Shown here: in pieces, positions 9,042 through 17,742 of the stretch
How positions within the stretch are numbered: position 1 is the stretch's first letter
Layout: each line of letters begins with the position of its first letter
Origin: Chloracidobacterium sp.
GTDB taxonomy: Bacteria; Acidobacteriota; Blastocatellia; Pyrinomonadales; Pyrinomonadaceae
Assembly: GCA_016720705.1 (NCBI GenBank)
Contig: JADKKB010000008.1
Coordinates: 48,865-112,864 of the forward strand
Length of the DNA stretch: 64,000 nucleotides
Direction of reading: 5' to 3'
Program-made: the position numbers and the translations under genes
Notes under the pieces: model-generated
Databases searched by the model: none
What the model saw: only the letters and a program-made list of their open reading frames with translations
What the model was told of the DNA's origin: nothing

Positions 9042-12000
9042 ATGATACATAAGCTCATCGAGTGGTCGTTAAATAATCGCGGACTGATAATCGTGTTTTA
9101 TATCGGTGTCGCTGCCGCTGGTTATTGGGCCTTGCTGCGCACGCCGATCGACGCGATTCCCGACCTTTCGGATAATCAGGTAATTGTTTTTACAGATTGG
9201 ACAGGACGCTCGCCGCAGGAGGTTGAAGACCAGGTGACTTATCCGCTTGTCACAAATCTCCAGGGGCTTCCCGGTGTGCGCGTAATCCGTGCAAACTCGG
9301 CTTTCAGTTTCTCGATGATAAACATCATCTTTGAGGACAACGTGGATCTTTACTGGGCGCGAACGAGAGTTTTGGAGCGTCTCAATTTGGTTACAAAACA
9401 GTTGCCCGAAGGTGTCGTCCCGACACTCGGCCCCGATGCGACAGGGGTCGGGCAGGTATTTTGGTACACGATTGAATCCGATTCGATGAATTTGCGTGAC
9501 CTCCGCTCAGTTCAGGATTGGTACGTGCGCTATCAGCTCAATTCCGTTCCGGGCGTTGCTGAGGTTGCGTCGGTCGGCGGTTACGTTCAGCAATATCAGA
9601 TCGACATCGACCCGAATAAACTGCGTGGCGTCAACATTCCGATTTCCACCGTCGTCGAGGCGGTGCAGAAATCAAACAATAACGTTGGCGGCAATGTCGT
9701 CGAACAGGGCGGACAGTGGGCGGTCGTTCGGGGAATCGGATTGATCGGCTCGGTGGAAGATGTCGAAAACATAATGATCGGCTCGTCAAACGGCACGCCG
9801 ATCTTTGTCAAAAACGTGGCCGAAGTAAAGCTAGGCAACGCATTTCGCACCGGAGCACTCGACAAGAACGGTAAGGAATCCGTTGGCGGCGTGGTGATCG
9901 CTCGTTATGGTGTCAACACACTCGAAGTTATCGAGGGAGTTAAACAAAAGATCGAAGCTTTACAGGCCGGACTACCCGCGGGAGTTCGCATTGTGCCGTT
10001 TTATGACCGCACACAGCTTATCAATCAAGCAACCGGTACTCTCAAGCGAACGCTTGTCGAAGAGTTGCTCCTGGTTACCCTTGCTCACATCATTTTTCTT
10101 GCACATTTTCGCTCGATTTTGATCGTCACGATTCCGCTGCCGCTGGCGGTCCTGATGTCGTTTCTCTTCATGTATTTCATGGGCATCAGTTCAAATCTGA
10201 TGTCGCTCTCGGGAATTGCCATCGCTATCGGCGTTCTTGTCGACGCGGGAATTGTCGTCACGGAAAACGCCTTTCGGTTTATGGAGATAAGGAAGATTGA
10301 CCCGAAAGACCGCAAGGCGGTGTGGGAGGTTGTTCTCGAATCGACAAAACTTGTCGGGCGCCCCGTTTTCTTTTCGATGGCGATCATTATTCTAGCCTTT
10401 ATTCCGGTATTTGCCCTGATCGGTCAGGAAGGAAAGCTCTTTCATCCGCTTGCCTTTACAAAAACATTTGCCATGGCCGGGGCGACGATCCTCGCCGTGA
10501 CGCTCGTGCCGGTACTCTGCACATTTCTGATCGGTGGAAAAGTTCATTCGGAGGGAGCCAATCCAGTTATGCGTTTCTTGCGGCGGCTTTATGAACCGAC
10601 GCTGCTTCTGGCGCTCAAGCATCGGGTTTTGGCTATCTGTTCGGCTCTCGTCCTGTTTCTCGGAGCGATCATCCTGGCGATGGGCATCGGCAACGAGTTT
10701 ATGCCGCCTCTTAACGAAGGCGACGTGATGTACATGCCCATTACCGACCCGTCGATCTCAATTGATGAGGCGAGCAAGATAATGAGCAAACAGGGCGAGA
10801 TGCTTAAAGAATTTCCAGAGGTCGAAACGGCGGTCGGCAAAGCCGGACGAGCCGAGACCTCGACCGATCCGGCGCCGACGAATATGAATGAGACGCTCAT
10901 CCATCTCAAACCGCAGGATCAGTGGCGGCCGGGATTGACCCGCGAGGATCTGATCAGCGAAATGGATGAAAAGCTGCGGATGCCAGGCGTTACAAATATT
11001 TGGACGCAGCCGATCATTAACCGCATCGAGATGCTTTCAACAGGAATACGAACTCAGGTCGGCATCAAGATTTTCGGTAACGATCTGAAACAGCTCGAAA
11101 CGCTTTCGCGTCAGGTCGCGGAGTCGGTCAAGAAAGTTCGCGGCGCCGTCGATGTCTATCCCGAACAGATCGGCGGCTCACCCTATATCGATATTAAGAT
11201 CGATCGTCCGGCCGCCGCACGATACGGAATCGACGTTTCGGTAATTCAAGACACGATTGAAAAAGGCATCGGCGAAACGAATCTTTCCGTAACGGTCGAG
11301 GGACGCCGCCGTTTCCCAGTCCGCGTACGTTATGCCAAAGAATTTCGAAATACGCCTCAGGCGCTCGGTCAGATACCAATCGCTATGTCCAATGGCGGCT
11401 CGGTCCCGCTCTCACAAGTTGCTGAAATTCGTTCGGTCGAAGGCGCGACTATGATCCAAAGCGAAAATGGTTTACTTCGCGGCACGGTACTTTTGAATGT
11501 TCGCGGCCGCGATGTCGGCAGCTTTGTCGATGAGGCGAAGGAAAAGATAAAAGAAGTTGAACTGCCGACGGGATATTACATCGCATGGAGCGGCCAATAC
11601 GAGAATCAGCAGCGTGCGAAGAGCCGTTTGTTCTTTGTCGTCCCGATTGTACTGTTGATCATCTTCGGTTTGCTCTATCTCACGTACCACTCGGGAGTTG
11701 ACGCCGCGCACGTTTTGATGGCGGTACCGTTCGCTTTAACCGGAGGCGTCTATCTTGTCTGGCTTCTCGGCTACAACTTTTCGGTTGCGGTTTGGGTCGG
11801 CTTTATCGCTTTGTTTGGCACTGCGGTCCAGACGGCGGTAGTCATGGTTATCTATCTAAATGAGTCTGTTGAGAACCGGCGAAATGAATTGGGAAGACAG
11901 TTAACGTCCAGAGAACTCATGCAAGCGGTCATCGACGGAGCTCTGCTACGTTTGCGGCCGAAGGTAATGACAGTAACCACGGTGGTCGTCGGGCTATTAC

Positions 12001-12155
12001 CGATCATGTGGAGCACGAGCTCAGGTTCCGAGGTAATGAAGCCGCTAGCCGCTCCCGTTCTGGGCGGAATGGTATCGAGTCTATTGCACGTCCTGATCAT
12101 TACGCCAGTAATCTTCTATTGGCTTCGGGAACGAGAACTAAAGAAAGAAGTTTGA
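9042..12155 (+). CDS. cusA: CusA-type copper/silver RND pump
   Basis: 1,037 aa, intact. TM4 reads IAIAIGVLVDAGIVVTEN: it has the single Asp of the monovalent-cation (Cu/Ag) class in place of the Asp/Asp/Glu of CzcA. Compared with E. coli CusA from memory, two of the three periplasmic Met ligands are kept (in PTNMNETL and NRIEMLSTG), while the third is Ile (ARYGIDVS). Two periplasmic porter regions and twelve membrane spans are present. It exports Cu(I)/Ag(I) from the periplasm through the adaptor and channel encoded downstream. The lipoprotein and cupredoxin genes flank it in the same operon. Confidence 0.9.
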   Translation: MIHKLIEWSLNNRGLIIVFYIGVAAAGYWALLRTPIDAIPDLSDNQVIVFTDWTGRSPQEVEDQVTYPLVTNLQGLPGVRVIRANSAFSFSMINIIFEDNVDLYWARTRVLERLNLVTKQLPEGVVPTLGPDATGVGQVFWYTIESDSMNLRDLRSVQDWYVRYQLNSVPGVAEVASVGGYVQQYQIDIDPNKLRGVNIPISTVVEAVQKSNNNVGGNVVEQGGQWAVVRGIGLIGSVEDVENIMIGSSNGTPIFVKNVAEVKLGNAFRTGALDKNGKESVGGVVIARYGVNTLEVIEGVKQKIEALQAGLPAGVRIVPFYDRTQLINQATGTLKRTLVEELLLVTLAHIIFLAHFRSILIVTIPLPLAVLMSFLFMYFMGISSNLMSLSGIAIAIGVLVDAGIVVTENAFRFMEIRKIDPKDRKAVWEVVLESTKLVGRPVFFSMAIIILAFIPVFALIGQEGKLFHPLAFTKTFAMAGATILAVTLVPVLCTFLIGGKVHSEGANPVMRFLRRLYEPTLLLALKHRVLAICSALVLFLGAIILAMGIGNEFMPPLNEGDVMYMPITDPSISIDEASKIMSKQGEMLKEFPEVETAVGKAGRAETSTDPAPTNMNETLIHLKPQDQWRPGLTREDLISEMDEKLRMPGVTNIWTQPIINRIEMLSTGIRTQVGIKIFGNDLKQLETLSRQVAESVKKVRGAVDVYPEQIGGSPYIDIKIDRPAAARYGIDVSVIQDTIEKGIGETNLSVTVEGRRRFPVRVRYAKEFRNTPQALGQIPIAMSNGGSVPLSQVAEIRSVEGATMIQSENGLLRGTVLLNVRGRDVGSFVDEAKEKIKEVELPTGYYIAWSGQYENQQRAKSRLFFVVPIVLLIIFGLLYLTYHSGVDAAHVLMAVPFALTGGVYLVWLLGYNFSVAVWVGFIALFGTAVQTAVVMVIYLNESVENRRNELGRQLTSRELMQAVIDGALLRLRPKVMTVTTVVVGLLPIMWSTSSGSEVMKPLAAPVLGGMVSSLLHVLIITPVIFYWLRERELKKEV

Positions 12156-12176
12156 TTGAACAAAAAAGGAGCTTTT

Positions 12177-12545
12177 ATGAAAACAATTGAGAAATATGCT
12201 TTGGGTCTATTCCTGACAGCCATCGCTATCGTGGCGATGAACGCTCAGTCACAGGCTCAGGCCAAGTCCACAAAACCAAAATTGCAAACCGCACGGGTGT
12301 TGATCAACGACCAAGGTTACTCGCGAACCAGCATCAATCTTCGCCGCGGAGTGCCGACGCGGATAACATTCTTACGGCAGACCGAAGAAACGTGCGCAAC
12401 CGAGGTTGTAATCGCCGACTATGGCATTAGACGTTCGCTCCCTTTGAATGTTCCGGTTGCCGTCAGCTTCACGCCAAAACGATCAGGTGAGGTCACCTTT
12501 ACGTGCGGAATGAACATGATGAGAGGCAAATTGATCGTTTCATAA
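12177..12545 (+). CDS. secreted cupredoxin-like copper protein
   Basis: 122 aa from ATG 12177, chosen for the AAGGAG at 12166-12171; an in-frame TTG at 12156 exists but is poorer. A signal peptide (GLFLTAIAIVAMNAQSQAQA) is followed by an EfeO/plastocyanin-like beta-barrel. The C-terminal copper loop is FTCGMNMMRGKLIV (Cys, then Met), and ETCATEVVI supplies another Cys. It probably binds periplasmic copper and hands it to CusA or the channel. The stop overlaps the next start by one base (TAATG). Confidence 0.8.
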   Translation: MKTIEKYALGLFLTAIAIVAMNAQSQAQAKSTKPKLQTARVLINDQGYSRTSINLRRGVPTRITFLRQTEETCATEVVIADYGIRRSLPLNVPVAVSFTPKRSGEVTFTCGMNMMRGKLIVS

Positions 12546-13888
12546 TGTCAGAACAGCTCGACAAATTAGTCTTTATTTTGGTTTTGATGCTGCTGCCTGG
12601 CGGTGTATTTGGGCAGGCCCCGACAACGGCCCCAACGCCAGATACTACTGTCCGTTATCTCGATCAAATTGCCGGAGTAACCGCGGATCAGGCCGTTGTA
12701 CTCGCACTCGAAAACAATGCCGAGATACTGGCGGTACGAAAAGAGGTCGAAGCAGCAAGAGCAATGGTCAAGCAGTCGAAGCTGCGTCCTAATCCCACGC
12801 TCAATGCAACCGGCGCTCGGCAGTTGGGCGGCATGGACAATAACCAGATGGCCGAAGTAATGCTGCCGCTCGAACTCGGTGGGCGACGTTCCGCGCGTAT
12901 CGCTGTTGCACAGAAGGAACTGGAAGCTCGTGAGTTTGACCTTACAAATAGAGAACGGCTTCTTGCCGCCGATGTCCGGATCAAGTTCGGCGAAGCTGTA
13001 GCCTCAATCAAGAAAATTAACGTTACCGAAAGGACATTGACCGCAGCCAGACAAGGTTACGACCTTGTGGCGGCGAGAGTGACGGAGGGCAAGATTGCGC
13101 CGCTCGAACAAAACATCTTTCTCGTTGAGGTCAACCGGTTGCAGTCGATCCGCGAAACCGCCGAAGGAAAGGTCGAAACGGCGATGTTTGAGCTTCGCAA
13201 TATGATCGGAATGAGGCCCGATGAACCTCTGCGGCTGCGAGGTGACTTCACAAGCCTCATCCAAACCTTGCCTTCGCTGATTGATTCCACGAACGACGGG
13301 TTGATCCAGAGACCTGATCTTCAGGGTGCGCGTGCGGTAAGGCAGTTGGCTGAGGCGAAGATCGAACAAGCAAGAGCCGAAGGCAGAGCCGATGCGAGCG
13401 TGAAGAGCGGCTACCAAAGGATGAATTCTGGATTTCCGGTCAGCGGGTTCGATGATCGAGGGTTATTACGACCCGTCCAAGACGTCTTTCACTTCTTCAC
13501 ATTCGGCGTCGAAATCACTCTGCCCGTCCGAAATCGGAATCAGGGTGCGATCGAGGCTGCTGTTTTCGAACGCGATGCTGCCCAGAGTCGCGTAGAGTTC
13601 GGTGAATTGACGATCCGTCGCGAAGTAGCGTCTACATTTGCGAGATACAACCGTGCGGCCCGTTCGCTATCGATATTTCAAAATGGTGTTCGGGACCAGG
13701 CGAATGCGAACCTACAGGTCATTTGGCAAACGTACGAGCTGGGGTCGAGAACCCTGCTCGATTACATTGCCGAGCAGCGCAGGTTTCTGGATGTGGAAAA
13801 TGAATTGGTTGATAGGGAACTCGAAACCTACATCGCGAATGTTGAGATACTAAAGGCTGTCAATGCGCCGCAACTTACAAAGAAATGA
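12545..13888 (+). CDS. cusC: TolC-family outer membrane factor of the cus-like system
   Basis: 447 aa from ATG 12545. A signal peptide runs to about residue 24 (LVLMLLPGGVFGQ). Two outer-membrane-efflux repeats follow with long Glu/Ala/Arg-rich helices; LRPNPTLNATGARQLGG and GVEITLPVRNRNQG mark the strand regions. Same family as the channel at 72-1460 but clearly divergent, so each RND pump has its own channel. It is translationally coupled at both ends: TAATG with the cupredoxin gene and ATGA with the adaptor. Confidence 0.85.
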   Translation: MSEQLDKLVFILVLMLLPGGVFGQAPTTAPTPDTTVRYLDQIAGVTADQAVVLALENNAEILAVRKEVEAARAMVKQSKLRPNPTLNATGARQLGGMDNNQMAEVMLPLELGGRRSARIAVAQKELEAREFDLTNRERLLAADVRIKFGEAVASIKKINVTERTLTAARQGYDLVAARVTEGKIAPLEQNIFLVEVNRLQSIRETAEGKVETAMFELRNMIGMRPDEPLRLRGDFTSLIQTLPSLIDSTNDGLIQRPDLQGARAVRQLAEAKIEQARAEGRADASVKSGYQRMNSGFPVSGFDDRGLLRPVQDVFHFFTFGVEITLPVRNRNQGAIEAAVFERDAAQSRVEFGELTIRREVASTFARYNRAARSLSIFQNGVRDQANANLQVIWQTYELGSRTLLDYIAEQRRFLDVENELVDRELETYIANVEILKAVNAPQLTKK

Positions 13889-15414
13889 GAGAAGAAATCA
13901 ACGAAGATATTGTCGACGGCGTTGAACCGGGCAAAGTAGCTGCATCGACTCCAAATCGGAAACCTCTATACGTAGCGTCCGGGGCGGTGGGGATTGTTCT
14001 CCTCGGTGCGCTGGGATTCTGGTATTTGAGCACTAGTGAAGGTGGAAAGGCCGTCCCGCCGCCGCGAAGTGTTTCATTTGGTGACAATACCAGCACAGAA
14101 CCCTCGCAGACCGCAAGCGAAGAGACAATAACAATCCCGGAAGACCAGTTGGAAAAGATTGGCTTGAAGATCGAGACTGTTGGTGAAACGCTTTCGGGCG
14201 AGGCGATGTCGCTATCAGCTACGGGAGTCGTCCAGCCAAACGCCTACAAAGAAACCCCCGTTATCTCACTCCTTGGAGGCGTGGTTCGAAAAGTGAGTGC
14301 GGAGCTTGGGAGCAGCGTCGGTCGAGGCCAGACTGTCGCAGTTATATTCAGTAATGAACTCGCCGCCGCTCAATCGCGGTATCTCGCGTTGCAAACGGAA
14401 GCTCAAACTGCGAGCCAGAATTACGACCGGACCGCGAAACTGGTCAGAATCAGCCCGGTTAGTAACACAGAACTGGATCAAGCTCTGGCTGCATTAACCA
14501 CAGCGGAGGCCGAACTCGAAGAGCATCACAAACACCACGCACGAACCACGAAACTACTCGAAATTGGCGCGGCCAGCCGTGAAGAATTCGAGATGGCGAC
14601 GACCCGGCTGAGAACGTCGGAAGCCAACGTCACTGCTGCAAAGAATCGATACGCACGTGCAGTTCAGGTAGCCGAGATCAATCCGGTCAGCCGAAGCGAG
14701 TTCGAGCAGGCCGCAGTCAAAAGGCAGACCGCCGAATCCGATCTTGCTACGGCAAGGCAAAGGCTTCAGCTATTTGGTCTTTCCTCGCAAAAGGTAAACT
14801 CGCTCCGCGCTCCTTCGCAAATCACGTCTGAGATCGCATTAACTGCTCCCGTTTCTGGAACAGTCACAAAACGCAGTATCAACGAGGGAGAGGTCGTCGA
14901 AGCGAACAAGGAACTGATGCGCGTGACGAACCTTTCCAGCGTCTGGGTAATTGCTCAGGTTTATGAAAAGGACTTCGGGCTTCTCCGCGAAGGAAGCGGT
15001 GCGAGTGTGACTTCGAATGCATTTCCCGGCCAAGTGTTTCGCGGTCATGTTACATACATCGATCCGAACATCGTGCCCGAAACCCGCACCGCTCAGGTCC
15101 GGATCGAGCTCGATAATCCGGGTCAAGTTTTGAAAGTCGGTATGTATGTAAACGTGGCCTTTGGATCAATGGGAACGGCTGAGCGCACAATGCCGACAAT
15201 ACCGGTCGCTGCCGTTCAAAATATGAACGACAAACAGGTCGTTTTCGTTACGACTGGAAAGCCGAACGTCTTCATTGTAAGGCCCGTGAGACTCGGATCG
15301 GAGAATCAAGGAGTCTTCCTGGTTCTCGAAGGTTTGAACGTCGGCGATAAGATTGCAACCGAAGGAAGTTTTCTTTTGAGAGCAGAATTTCTCAAGCAAA
15401 ATCTGGAGCATTGA
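13885..15414 (+). CDS. cusB: periplasmic adaptor of the cus-like system (HlyD/CusB family)
   Basis: 509 aa. A short cytoplasmic tail, one membrane anchor at about residues 32-50 (ASGAVGIVLLGALGFWYL), then a barrel-sandwich half (LGGVVRKVSAELGSSVGRGQ), an extended coiled-coil hairpin with repeated RISPVSNTELDQALAAL-like heptads, the second half (LTAPVSGTVTKRSINEGEVV) and a beta-barrel. It joins the CusA-type pump to the channel encoded just upstream. It overlaps that gene by 4 nt (ATGA). The order pump-cupredoxin-channel-adaptor differs from the first system (channel-adaptor-pump), so the two units were assembled independently. Confidence 0.85.
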   Translation: MREEINEDIVDGVEPGKVAASTPNRKPLYVASGAVGIVLLGALGFWYLSTSEGGKAVPPPRSVSFGDNTSTEPSQTASEETITIPEDQLEKIGLKIETVGETLSGEAMSLSATGVVQPNAYKETPVISLLGGVVRKVSAELGSSVGRGQTVAVIFSNELAAAQSRYLALQTEAQTASQNYDRTAKLVRISPVSNTELDQALAALTTAEAELEEHHKHHARTTKLLEIGAASREEFEMATTRLRTSEANVTAAKNRYARAVQVAEINPVSRSEFEQAAVKRQTAESDLATARQRLQLFGLSSQKVNSLRAPSQITSEIALTAPVSGTVTKRSINEGEVVEANKELMRVTNLSSVWVIAQVYEKDFGLLREGSGASVTSNAFPGQVFRGHVTYIDPNIVPETRTAQVRIELDNPGQVLKVGMYVNVAFGSMGTAERTMPTIPVAAVQNMNDKQVVFVTTGKPNVFIVRPVRLGSENQGVFLVLEGLNVGDKIATEGSFLLRAEFLKQNLEH

Positions 15415-15418
15415 TAAT

Positions 15419-16027
15419 ATGAAATCACAGTGGGAAAATGTTTATCAAACGAAAGGCCGGGATCAGGTTAGCTGGTTTCGTCAACATCTCGACACATCGC
15501 TGCAAATGATAAAAAGCACGGGAATTGGTAAAGATTCCTCTATTATCGACGTGGGAGGCGGCAACTCAAATCTCGTTGACGATCTTTTGATTCAGGGCTT
15601 TTGCGATGTTTCAGTTTTGGATATTTCCGGCAAGGCTATTGCGGACAGCAGGGATCGACTTGGCAACCAGTCAATTAAGGCTAATTGGATAGAGGCTGAT
15701 ATAACGGAGGTTGATCTACCCAAAAATGAATTTGACCTTTGGCACGACCGGGCAGTTTTTCATTTCCTAACCGATGCTGACGATCGACGCAAATATGTTG
15801 AACTCGTCCTGAGTTCACTAAAACCAGGCGGTCATATCATCGTGGCATCTTTTAGTCTTGATGGCCCCCAAAAATGCAGCGGGCTTTATGTTATGCGATA
15901 CAGTCCTGAAACGATGCACGACGAATTTGGCGGGTCATTCGAGCTTGTTGAGAGCATTGCCGAAGTACATGAAACGCCTTTCGGCTCGACCCAGGACTTT
16001 GTTTATTGTTATTGCCGCAAGATCTGA
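15419..16027 (+). CDS. class I SAM-dependent methyltransferase
   Basis: 202 aa. The Rossmann motif I is IIDVGGGNSNLVDDLL and motif II VLDISGKAIADS; FDLWHDRAVFHFLTDADDR is the post-motif segment of the TPMT/UbiE-like group. Starts WENVYQTKGRDQVSWFR, a form common among methyltransferases carried on metal-resistance islands. It lies 4 nt after the adaptor stop, so it is the last gene of the operon. Substrate unknown; metal or metalloid methylation is possible but not shown. Confidence 0.8.
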   Translation: MKSQWENVYQTKGRDQVSWFRQHLDTSLQMIKSTGIGKDSSIIDVGGGNSNLVDDLLIQGFCDVSVLDISGKAIADSRDRLGNQSIKANWIEADITEVDLPKNEFDLWHDRAVFHFLTDADDRRKYVELVLSSLKPGGHIIVASFSLDGPQKCSGLYVMRYSPETMHDEFGGSFELVESIAEVHETPFGSTQDFVYCYCRKI

Positions 16028-16043
16028 AATCTGCAGAGCGGAG

Positions 16044-16652
16044 TTAAACGGCTCTTAGCTGGCTATTCGCACTTGTGAATACGCGGAAGGCGGAGCGCAG
16101 GAAAAGGCAAACCAATGCAAGGGCGATGATGATGTCGGGCCAGCCCGACTGAAAGAACCAAACCGCGCTGGCAGCGACAAAGACCGAGACGTTCGAAGCA
16201 ATATCGTTACGCGAACATTCCCACACCGAACTCATATTCACATCGTCTGTCTTGTGACGCGTAAGCAGATAAAGGCATATCGAATTCCCGACGAGGGCAA
16301 GCAAACTAACCACGCCCATGATTTCAAAAATAGGAACGGTCGGAACCACCAGTTTGTAGATCACTTGTCCGAGCACAACGAGCGCCGCTAGAAGGATCAA
16401 ACCGCCTTTGAATAAAGCGACCTGAGCCTTAGCCTGCGATGATTTATAGACAACGTAAAGGCTCAGCCCGTACGTCATCGCATCGCCAAGATTGTCCAGC
16501 GAATCCGACAACAACGCGCTCGAACCCGCATAAATGCCCGCACCGATTCCAGCCACAAACATCGCGACGTTTATACCAAGCACGATCTTCAACGTCGAAC
16601 TCTGCCTCTCCCGCAAAGCCTCTATCGCACAATCATCTTCACAACAAGCCAT
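16044..16652 (-). CDS. short cation diffusion facilitator-like transporter
   Basis: 202 aa from the internal ATG at 16652, which gives MACCEDDCAIEALRERQ, the start expected for this family; an ATG nine codons upstream is also open. It contains only the transmembrane half of a CDF protein (five to six spans) with SDSLDNLGDAMTYG in TM2 and ECSRNDIASN in TM5 as likely metal-site segments, and no cytoplasmic domain. The Cys-rich N-terminus may sense or bind metal. Probably a Zn/Cd/Co exporter. It converges on the methyltransferase gene, 16 nt apart. Confidence 0.75.
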   Translation of the reverse strand: MACCEDDCAIEALRERQSSTLKIVLGINVAMFVAGIGAGIYAGSSALLSDSLDNLGDAMTYGLSLYVVYKSSQAKAQVALFKGGLILLAALVVLGQVIYKLVVPTVPIFEIMGVVSLLALVGNSICLYLLTRHKTDDVNMSSVWECSRNDIASNVSVFVAASAVWFFQSGWPDIIIALALVCLFLRSAFRVFTSANSQLRAV

Positions 16653-16679
16653 AACGACACCAATTTCAGAATAGGTCAA

Positions 16680-17050
16680 TACCCAAACGTTATCAACGAG
16701 AGCAGCATCATTACCGCTCAGAACGGATCCGATTAGCGTTACAGAACCTTATCGAAGCCGCTCGGGGAAAAGTCCTATCAAGCCTCGCCAGTGTAAATCG
16801 CTCCAATAAAAAAAATAGCGGATGGCAGCTGCTAGAATATGTTATTATTCTGCGTGGGAAACAAGGCGGCATTTTTGTTTTTTTTGCCTAGATTGCATGC
16901 GATCGAAACTCTGATACGGTTAGTTGACTTGGTTGCAGGTTGGTTGCAGCGTTCCTGATCATGGCTGATTAGTGTTGAATCGAGATGGCTGTAAGTTGCT
17001 GATTCTAAGAGCTTTTGAGCACTTTTGACAAATTATACAAACCTACCTAA
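16680..17050. other. non-coding right edge of the metal island
   Basis: No plausible gene. It contains AT-rich runs (16806-16818; T-run near 16875-16885) and, at 16929-16938 and 16940-16949, two tandem copies of TTGGTTGCAG spaced by 11 bp. This is the segment directly next to the tRNA remnant at 17051-17100, where a tyrosine-recombinase attachment site would carry its arm sites. Confidence 0.45.
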
Positions 17051-17100
17051 ATCGCTTGGGGTGCGAGAGGTCGCAAGTTCAAATCTTGTCGTCCCGACCA
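17051..17100 (+). tRNA. orphan 3' half of tRNA-Pro(GGG); probable att site
   Basis: From the anticodon arm onward this is a normal tRNA: stem TCGC/GCGA around the loop TTGGGGT (anticodon GGG), T-arm GCAAG-TTCAAAT-CTTGT, acceptor 3' strand CGTCCCG, discriminator A and encoded CCA. The 5' half (acceptor CGGGACG and D-arm) is absent upstream, so it cannot make a tRNA. Integrative elements commonly recombine at the anticodon loop and leave such a displaced 3' half at one end while the intact tRNA sits at the other. The break point falls exactly at the end of the metal island. Confidence 0.75.
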
Positions 17101-17106
17101 TAATTG

Positions 17107-17140
17107 AAACGCCCGGTTCAAAGGTGAGCCGGGCGTTTTG
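17107..17140 (+). terminator. rho-independent terminator behind the tRNA remnant
   Basis: Stem AAACGCCCGG pairs with CCGGGCGTTT around a short loop, and the 3' arm runs into TTTT and then GTGTTTT. It is the natural terminator of the original tRNA gene, left on the chromosomal side. Confidence 0.75.
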
Positions 17141-17158
17141 GTGTTTTAGGATCAACAG

Positions 17159-17671
17159 TTAGTTAGAGACTTCGCTGATCTCGTTATCTGTCACGGTTTC
17201 TGCTGCATTTGGGTCCGGATATAATTTTTGATTCAGTCGTATGATCAAAAAGTGATTACCCAGAATAGCTATTGCCGCTACAACGACAATGATCGCACCA
17301 AGTAAAGGTCCCACTGAAAATGCACCGTTACCAAGTCCGGCCATTTTCTTGAATCTGAATGCTTCCTCCTCTAGCCAGAAATAGCGCATCAGAATGAAAG
17401 CGGCAAAATAGAAGAAACTGGACCAAACCGCCCAAGAGCTTTTAGTCGTCCACAAAATCGCATTTCCCACCAATATAAGCAGGACAAATGAGACCCATAG
17501 AAGATACCAGGCGATATCTGAATTAAAAGAATAACCCTCGATAGCAGCGATCGGGAGGCCAATGCTCTGTAACCAACTCCACGAATAGTAAGTGAAAAAA
17601 CCAACCGTCGCGACGGAAACTGCAATCAGCCCAAGGTAAAGTTTGCTCCACATAGTTGAAGTTTGTATCAC
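17159..17671 (-). CDS. four-span integral membrane protein, unknown
   Basis: 170 aa with four predicted membrane helices (about residues 9-28, 54-71, 77-97 and 121-143) and a short acidic C-terminal tail (AAETVTDNEISEVSN). No motif allows a family assignment; it resembles DUF2269/DoxX-sized small membrane proteins only in topology. It stands alone between two terminators and is transcribed away from the HtrA side. Confidence 0.6.
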   Translation of the reverse strand: MIQTSTMWSKLYLGLIAVSVATVGFFTYYSWSWLQSIGLPIAAIEGYSFNSDIAWYLLWVSFVLLILVGNAILWTTKSSWAVWSSFFYFAAFILMRYFWLEEEAFRFKKMAGLGNGAFSVGPLLGAIIVVVAAIAILGNHFLIIRLNQKLYPDPNAAETVTDNEISEVSN

Positions 17672-17688
17672 AATTCGGTCTCGAAGAC

Positions 17689-17720
17689 AAAAAACGCCCG
17701 AACAGCGTTCGGGCGTTTTT
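17689..17720. terminator. bidirectional terminator between membrane protein and htrA
   Basis: AAAAACGCCCGAA and TTCGGGCGTTTTT form a long perfect stem with a 4-6 nt loop, and both strands end in a T-run. It can stop htrA transcription (minus strand) and any readthrough on the plus strand. Confidence 0.85.
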
Positions 17721-17742
17721 AAGCGTCAATGAAAAATCACCG

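Noticed and set aside
10085..10387. Open frames on the minus strand within the RND pump genes
   Set aside because: They are mirror frames of strongly conserved transport genes and have no independent signals.
16860..16890. T-rich stretch after GGCGGCATTTTTG as a terminator
   Set aside because: The potential stem is too short and imperfect.
17020..17100. Complete tRNA gene
   Set aside because: The acceptor 5' strand and D-arm are missing; only the anticodon arm to CCA folds properly.
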